Below are positions 41,143 through 46,589 of a stretch of 46,589 nt of DNA, piece after piece. The notes under the pieces were generated by a model. It had not been told where the DNA came from. It ran no database searches and was given only the letters and a program-made list of their open reading frames with translations. Numbering within the stretch: position 1 is the first letter of the stretch; each line of letters opens with the position of its first letter. The DNA comes from Chara braunii (lineage: Eukaryota; Streptophyta; Charophyceae; Charales; Characeae): NCBI GenBank assembly GCA_003427395.1, contig BFEA01000465.1, positions 526,951 to 573,539 of the forward strand. The letters are read 5' to 3'. Both the position numbers and the translations under genes were made by a program.

Positions 41143-44100
41143 CAAGACGTCATGGACTCTAGGAATTTCTCTATCTTGAGAGGTCCATTCTAATACATTT
41201 TGTGAAACAATATGTTGCCACACTGCACACGCCCTTCTGCTCATCCCAGGGACAATACGGGATCCGGCAGCTGTGTGTGATCAGAATGCTCGCCTGAAGC
41301 AAGGGCCTAATTTTTTCGAAGAAAACCTTCCTCTCAGCCACCTGGTTTGGCTGTAGATATTAATTTACACAGACTACCAGTAGCTCAAATTCCAGCATGA
41401 CCAGGGCTGCCACCCATCTACCTTCCTCCCTATCGACGTCCCACTGAATGACCTCCACCTGCGAATCCGGTGGGGCCCAGATTGGCAACTCCCGCAGAGC
41501 CGCTTTGCGGGGCGTGCGCTCATAACCTCTATAAGGGCCACATTTGTTCGTGGACTCGCGCGCATGTTCAGGGGTGTCCATCAAATGGGCCTCGTGCACA
41601 CGTACAAGGTCTGGCCATGTCCTCCACCCTTCAGTTGTTCTTCAATTGCCCTCCTCTTCTCCGGACTTGCTGTGATCAGGCCGTTAACAGTCGGCATGTG
41701 CAGCTCCAGCTCGGCCCACTGTGCCTTCCTGTGCCACTCTTTGTCCCTCCCACAATGGGCTTGAATTGCTTCCATGTGGGGCGGTTTCTAGTGTTTGCAG
41801 TGGCGTAAGGGTGCTGGGGCTGCAGTCTTTTCCATTGCGAGGTGTCCAGATCTGTGGAGCCTTGGAACAGAGGCCTTGGCGGAGGATTGTGCAAAGGAAA
41901 AAGGTAACTTCTGCTGCGAACGACTGTTTACTGGCCTGTGACGAACTGTCTTCCGTAACCTCGCTACTTTCTGCGCGACGCTGCTTTGGGGGAATGGATC
42001 GGGTTAATTGGGCGAAGTATGGGAGACGGGGTCGACGGGGCAAATTGCATGGGTATCCTCGCTTTTTCTTTTCTCTCTTTGGTGATGTCGGGCCAGGGCC
42101 GGGGAAATCCCGGGCGGACGGTTGAGGGGGCGTGCCATGATAGGCTCAATCAATAACGGTTGCCATTGGGGCGAAGAGGAACGAAAATTTTGGGTGATGA
42201 CCGCACGGGAACATCATTTTTCTTGTTCAAGTTTTCTTTTGACTAATGTCGAGCCCCCGGGGGCTCCTCGGAATTGTTTTTCGAGTTTTCGTTCTTTGGA
42301 GTTTTCTTTTTTTTTCTGCAATTCGAATTTAGATAGGAATTTAGAGACTTTGAAATTTTTGCTGCGTGTGCTTCTTGCTTGCGCACGCCTGCCTGCGGCG
42401 GGAGCAGAGTTCAGACGGAGTGACGCCCTCAATCTTGTGTGTAACTGAAACTTTTGGCGGGCGCAACTGTAACTGTATCTCTCTTCTTAATTCTTTCGCC
42501 CTCTTCCCGCCTCCTTTCTTCCTGCTAGGCATGTGCCTCCCTACGATCCGATTGGCCAAGACATTGCATGCTCAAATCGATGCGTGGAGAGTGGCTACAT
42601 CCCCCACGCAGCGGCCTGACTATGCAGACGTAGGCACTTCCTCTCGTCTCCTTCTGACCACTTGGGTATCTTTCGCACAAGCGTGCATAATATAAATTTC
42701 GCAAGTGCGATTAGTTTGCTCTCTATGAACTTTGGAGTTAGCGCGATCAGTGAGGGTCGGCTAACGAGTCAGCTTGAGAGGTAAGTCGATGAGAGAGTTG
42801 GGCGATCCGACGAGCTGGTGTCGGGTATGCGGGGTTGACATGCGGGCCGCAACGGACTGTGGCGCACGGGCGAACCTGGCTTGCACGCTCGAACCAAGCG
42901 GGGTGACAACTCTGTGTTGATGCGCGGCGGCGGACTGCCCGCATCGGGCAGTGTAGAGCAGAGAAAGAAAGAGAGTGCAGCTATGTGTGGGATGAGGTCT
43001 CTTCTTCCAATCATCTGTATAATTTTGATCTTTACTTGACCGATCTTGTTGCGACACTTTCGGGCTCTTTCTTGTAAATCGTTTCGAGTTTTCTTTATCG
43101 TTTTGCCTCGTGTGTATGAAATGGATACGAATCTTTTTTCGAAGTGATCTTTTTCGGATTTTTCATCCTGTTCTGTGATGCCTGCTTTCGTCACTTTCTA
43201 GTATCCTTCTGCGTCGTGCAATAATCCCGGGTCTGATTGAAAATACACGCTATGGATGTTTGGGTTTAATCGTCAGCCTTTGATCGTCAATGCTGTGATG
43301 TGTTGGCCCTCGATGCCAAGGCAATTGCCCTTCTCCTTCCCTTCAACACATGAATGGCATGGGTGTGAATGAAATGACCGAATCTCCCTCGAAATAGTAT
43401 GGGTAGGATAGTTGCATGCAGGAAAGACACAGTTGATATACTGACACGAGAAACCCAAGCCTGATCTATTTTCGCTCATGCGCATGCTCGCGTACGACCG
43501 CGATCTCGAAAAAACCAAGTCGCAGCGTACGCGCGCAGCTGCATGAGTCGACCTCGATCCTGACTCATTATAAAGGATGTGGGAGACCGAGTTCACTAAT
43601 CGGATACGGCTCTAGAAACTCCCTTCTGGATCACCGATCGTGAGAGCCTGAGGGACCTGGAGTATCGCGAATACTGGGAGGCCCAGGGAGGGTGAACATC
43701 TCAGACGACGGGGAAACTTGAGAAATCCGGAATTCCCCTTTCTGACGGAGAACGACCGACTGTGCGTGGGGGACTTTCACTGGGCCATAACGAGTGATCC
43801 TAGGGGCCCGGACTATCCGAATACTAACAACACTCAATATTACATATCTCTGGGCTTCGTCGTTATTAATACCAGTTTCCCTCCCTTCCATCTCCTCCTT
43901 CCATATCACCAGCTCACAGTGGTACCGTGGAATTCCATAGCTCGCTATTGGCCCCGCACATCGTGCGACGAGTGCCATCGGTACCAGGCATATCGGGCTT
44001 CGGGCTTTATCCGATGAACCCGAACCGAAGCCGAGCGGCGATTACACAACTTCTGCTTAAGGCCAGCCTCGTCGGATTCCGAAGCCTGCCACGAGCGGCA

Positions 44101-44575
44101 CCAACGGCTGATCACCCAACGCGACACACACAACGTCCCGGTGGTCCATCAGGTACGGGACCGACCACAACGACGACACTCACACCTAGCCCGGTCTCCC
44201 GACGTCCAATATAACTTGGGATTACCAGCTTGCTCAACTACCCCTCAGCTTGCCACTGGAGATCTCTGTTCTGACTTGGGACTCCACCCCCACTTTCCTA
44301 AAATCCTTGGCACACCCCTTTTCGCACTTTCGGGCCCCCTAACACTCCGAAACAGGAAGTCACGCTGGACGTGAGGTTGGGCGTCATAGGCCTTGATCTT
44401 GAGTTCTTGTAGGTCCAAAAGTGTCGCATGGGAGTACTAGCGTAGACCTGACTCCTTGTTCTCATTGAACATGTCCAGTACAGTATTGTTCTCTCGACCA
44501 TATTAAGGGTTCATTCCCCCGTTAAGGGTTTAGAGTGGCGTTGACCTTGGGCTCATAGTGTGTGCAGGAAAATTT
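41143..44575. other. no gene seen
   Basis: 3.4 kb of mixed sequence. Open frames occur on both strands, but none has a domain I can name. A 16-bp perfect palindrome, GAGCCCCCGGGGGCTC, lies at 42251-42266. A TATAAAGG word at 43569 has no supported gene behind it. Confidence 0.4.
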
Positions 44576-45431
44576 TCATGCCCGACTGGAGGACCACCTC
44601 CCCGATTGTGGAGCAATCCTTTGTACGAGGATCCACCTTTGAGCGTAACTCCGCTGTATTGGTCCTTCCCTGTGGGGGATGGCCCCACTTCCCATCTCCC
44701 CGCCTTTTTTGTCAGCTGTAGGAGCAGCGCTCCCGCGGTTACAGACGGGCCCGAGGGTTGGCCGATCTCGGAGTCTGGTAGGTTCCTCAGTCGCTGCCTC
44801 TTGGTTGATTCGTTTTCCTTGCACAGTCCTACTGAGGATGGTGGGTCCTTGGGGGGCATTGCCTGCTGGTGTGGTGTGGGGTGTGGGGTGTGGGGTGTTG
44901 GGGCTCCTGGGGACCTCTCCTAATCTGTGTGACCAGCAGGGGTTCCTGGAGCCGCCTTCCGTGGCGTCATGGTCACCCGGGTCTCCGCCTGGTCTGTTGA
45001 GCGCAATGTTGGGGCTCAACCCTATTGGCATCTGGCGCCCCTCTTGGGACCTCCTTCTGTGACTGCCCTGCTGGGGCGCTAGGCCCCGTGCCTGGGCGTG
45101 CCTCTCATCGGCTACGCTTCTCACCCCGGTGGATTGCTCCCTTCTCTGGGGCTCGTGGTCCTTGCAGGCCTCCAACCGGTTACGTATTGTGGTGCCCCTG
45201 GTGGGGTTACCCGGCTTGGGTTCAAGGTGTTGTTTCTTGTTTCTGTGCGGTTTCCGAAGCAGTGGTGAGTACCACTGTCCGTTGTGCTGTGTCTCTGGAG
45301 GGGCAGCGTCATCAGGGGGTGAAACATGCCCAGCAGTGGGAGCCACTATGTGCAGAAGCCTGAGTGCGACCTCCGACCACCGGGCAGCTGTTGGAAGCCC
45401 CTTCTCCAGCACCACCTCCAGGCTAGGACTG
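44576..45431. other. GC-rich stretch, uncertain coding status
   Basis: The minus strand is open for about 290 codons and the plus strand is also open for over 120, as happens in GC-rich DNA. No domain is recognised. A GTGTGGG-type G-quadruplex-prone repeat lies at 44869-44904. It ends at a single N (45432), a probable contig join. Confidence 0.35.
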
Positions 45432-45432
45432 N

Positions 45433-45525
45433 ACGGGAGTAGAAGGCGATCGGGCAATCTCCAGCACGAGCCTCAACAGTCCCATCCTCCGCGATGGTCG
45501 GGGAGTAAGTAATGGGAGGACTGTC
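45433..45525. repeat. 93-bp direct repeat, copy identical to window end
   Basis: Positions 45433-45525 (starting ACGGGAGTAGAAGGCG) are identical to 46497-46589, the very end of the window. The repeat encodes part of the RNase H fragment. An N directly precedes the first copy, which suggests the assembler joined or broke contigs at this high-copy sequence. Confidence 0.9.
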
Positions 45526-45705
45526 AGCGGAGGAAAGTGGTGGGAGGATAGTCGTCAGTCGAGAAGCAGTGTCAGCAGGACCGGGGGGGGGAGGAGGAAC
45601 ATGGGGATAAGGTGAATCGGGAGGAGAGGGAAACACCCGAGAAAGTACTGCTTCTACTACAAAATCTGATGCATCAGTGCTAACCAGCGTTGTCGAGCGG
45701 GGAGC
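45433..45705 (-). pseudogene. pol: Ty3/Gypsy RNase H fragment with proline-rich insertion (copy A)
   Basis: On the minus strand, TTLVSTDASDFVVEAVLSRV is the first strand pair of a retrotransposon RNase H (the TDAS Asp is catalytic), and DCPIAFYSR is the next conserved block. Between them lie about 58 residues rich in Pro and Ser instead of the usual short loop. The frame runs into the N at 45432 right after AFYSR, then unrelated sequence. Upstream, where reverse transcriptase should lie, there is GC-rich DNA and a C homopolymer, so the fragment is orphaned. Confidence 0.65.
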
Positions 45706-45868
45706 CCCGGGGGCAAAGCCGGTGTTAGGCTGCGGACCCCGGACCCCCGCCGCGGGGTTCATCCAACCCCGCCACCGCCGGACGACCCCCGCCGCTGCCC
45801 AGCCCCGGGTACCCCGCCGCCTAACCCCGCAGGCCCGCCACCGGCCCCGCAACCCCGCCCCCGCATCG

Positions 45869-45925
<57 letters not shown>

Positions 45926-45964
45926 CCCTCCCCCCCCCCCCCCCGGGGGGGGGGCCCAAAGTCG

Positions 45965-45993
<29 letters not shown>
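45869..45993 (+). repeat. C, G and T homopolymer runs
   Basis: 54 C (45869-45922), further C to 45944, 10 G (45945-45954) and 29 T (45965-45993) lie in one 125-bp stretch. Such stacking of homopolymers often marks low-quality or gap-filled assembly. Confidence 0.85.
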
Positions 45994-46000
<7 letters not shown>

Positions 46001-46404
46001 AACAACAGAACCTCTCGGTTCTGGCTGGAATCCCAGAACTCTGATTGGTCGGGTTCTGCCTTCTCTTTTTCGGTTTGCTTTCTTTGAGTTGTGCTCCACC
46101 GACATTCTTCAGAGAGTCTCCCCTTCGTTACTTTAGTACAACGCTGAATTCGTAATACTCCGTGAGGCTCCGCTGTCCCAGGATTTCATTGCTTTTTGGG
46201 AACTTTTGCAGCCCCAACACTGTCATCTGAGGGGCAGTATTGGATTGGATAACCTCAGTCCAGTTGCAGCTTGAATAGACATGCAACCCAGTTTTTGGAA
46301 AATACGACCTTGCTGCGACATTCTCAACTTGAGGACGCCCGACTCTGGAGCGCATCACGGATAAGTGAGGAGAACGGATTTTCCCTCCTGAAAATAAAAT
46401 TTTC
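45994..46404. other. unassigned, probably retroelement-derived
   Basis: A 100-codon minus-strand frame (46128-46430) is open but has no motif I recognise; it overlaps the end of the RNase H piece in another frame and may be its frameshifted continuation. Confidence 0.3.
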
Positions 46405-46587
46405 TTAAATTCGGCAGAGCCAGGTAGCATAAACTACTGCGAGAACCTCACGTTCATCGGCAGTGTAGTTTATCTCGGCAGGCTGTAGTAGCTGACGGGA
46501 GTAGAAGGCGATCGGGCAATCTCCAGCACGAGCCTCAACAGTCCCATCCTCCGCGATGGTCGGGGAGTAAGTAATGGGAGGACTGTC
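46405..46587 (-). pseudogene. pol: Ty3/Gypsy RNase H fragment (copy B)
   Basis: From the right edge inward the minus strand reads through the end of the proline/serine insertion, then DCPIAFYSRQLLQPAEINY and TADEREVLAVVYATW, a textbook Ty3/Gypsy RNase H segment with its conserved Glu-containing helix, before a TAA at 46405-46407. It continues where copy A is cut off. The element extends beyond the window. Confidence 0.75.
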
Positions 46588-46589
46588 AG

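Noticed and set aside
42251-42266. 16-bp perfect palindrome as a regulatory operator
   Set aside because: It is isolated, with no adjacent supported gene; a chance or repeat-derived palindrome is as likely.
44576-45457. 293-codon minus-strand open frame
   Set aside because: GC-rich DNA is open on both strands here, it spans the N at 45432, and no domain could be recognised.
45759-46005. Glycine-rich minus-strand and proline-rich plus-strand frames
   Set aside because: They translate the C/G homopolymer tract and its GC-rich flank.

Overview
This window looks like nuclear DNA from a streptophyte (land plant or charophyte alga). The evidence is a 78-residue zinc-finger protein whose length, motifs and three-part gene structure match the plant At2g23090 family, together with plant-type LINE and Ty3/Gypsy elements and very repeat-rich, low-complexity non-coding DNA. 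Long introns, N gaps and Nextera mate-pair adapter remnants fit a large, short-read-assembled genome such as that of Chara. The species is an inference, not something the sequence proves. I see no prokaryotic, organellar or rRNA content.

Layout. 1-2.5 kb: purine-rich start, a ~180-bp tandem duplication, an unusual row of unrelated short stem-loops (about 850-1880), and a degenerate 36-50-bp tandem array (2109-2450). 3-5.2 kb: a 57-bp duplication, a foldback element (4308-4482), then the probable end of a 5' LTR followed by a primer-binding site matching plant tRNA-Asp (5195-5212). 5.5-6.35 kb: a dead Ty3/Gypsy gag. 6.6-7.7 kb: a 1.08-kb foldback element with ~330-bp arms. 8.1-8.2 kb: a small foldback in the promoter-proximal flank of the only host gene I can support.

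9.1-17.55 kb: the host gene, with three tiny exons (9101-9173, 15163-15206, 17428-17547) separated by introns of 5,989 and 2,221 bp. The introns are full of minisatellites, foldbacks and a 25-N gap. Intron 1 also holds an exon-1-like sequence (12193-12298) in the same splice phase, a candidate alternative first exon.

19.5-24.7 kb: a short eL38-like coding fragment, several copies of a foldback family whose ends begin GGGCCTCGC, tRNA-derived (SINE-like) segments, and T/G-rich and other tandem repeats. 24.7-30.9 kb: one long LINE on the minus strand with an oligo(A) tail, an intact ORF1, an 11-nt ORF1/ORF2 overlap, and a broken ORF2 (endonuclease, reverse transcriptase with an internal deletion, C-terminal zinc-binding domain). 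31.4-34.0 kb: a purine-rich degenerate array. 34.1-34.7 kb: a duplication created by uncut Tn5/Nextera adapter, so an assembly artefact. 34.7-44.5 kb: mostly unrecognised sequence with foldbacks and short tandem duplications. 44.5-46.6 kb: GC-rich DNA ending in two pieces of a Ty3/Gypsy RNase H domain that share an identical ~93-bp segment and carry an unusual proline-rich insertion.

In short, one host gene sits in a sea of decayed mobile elements and tandem repeats. No operon-like or multi-gene pathway is visible.
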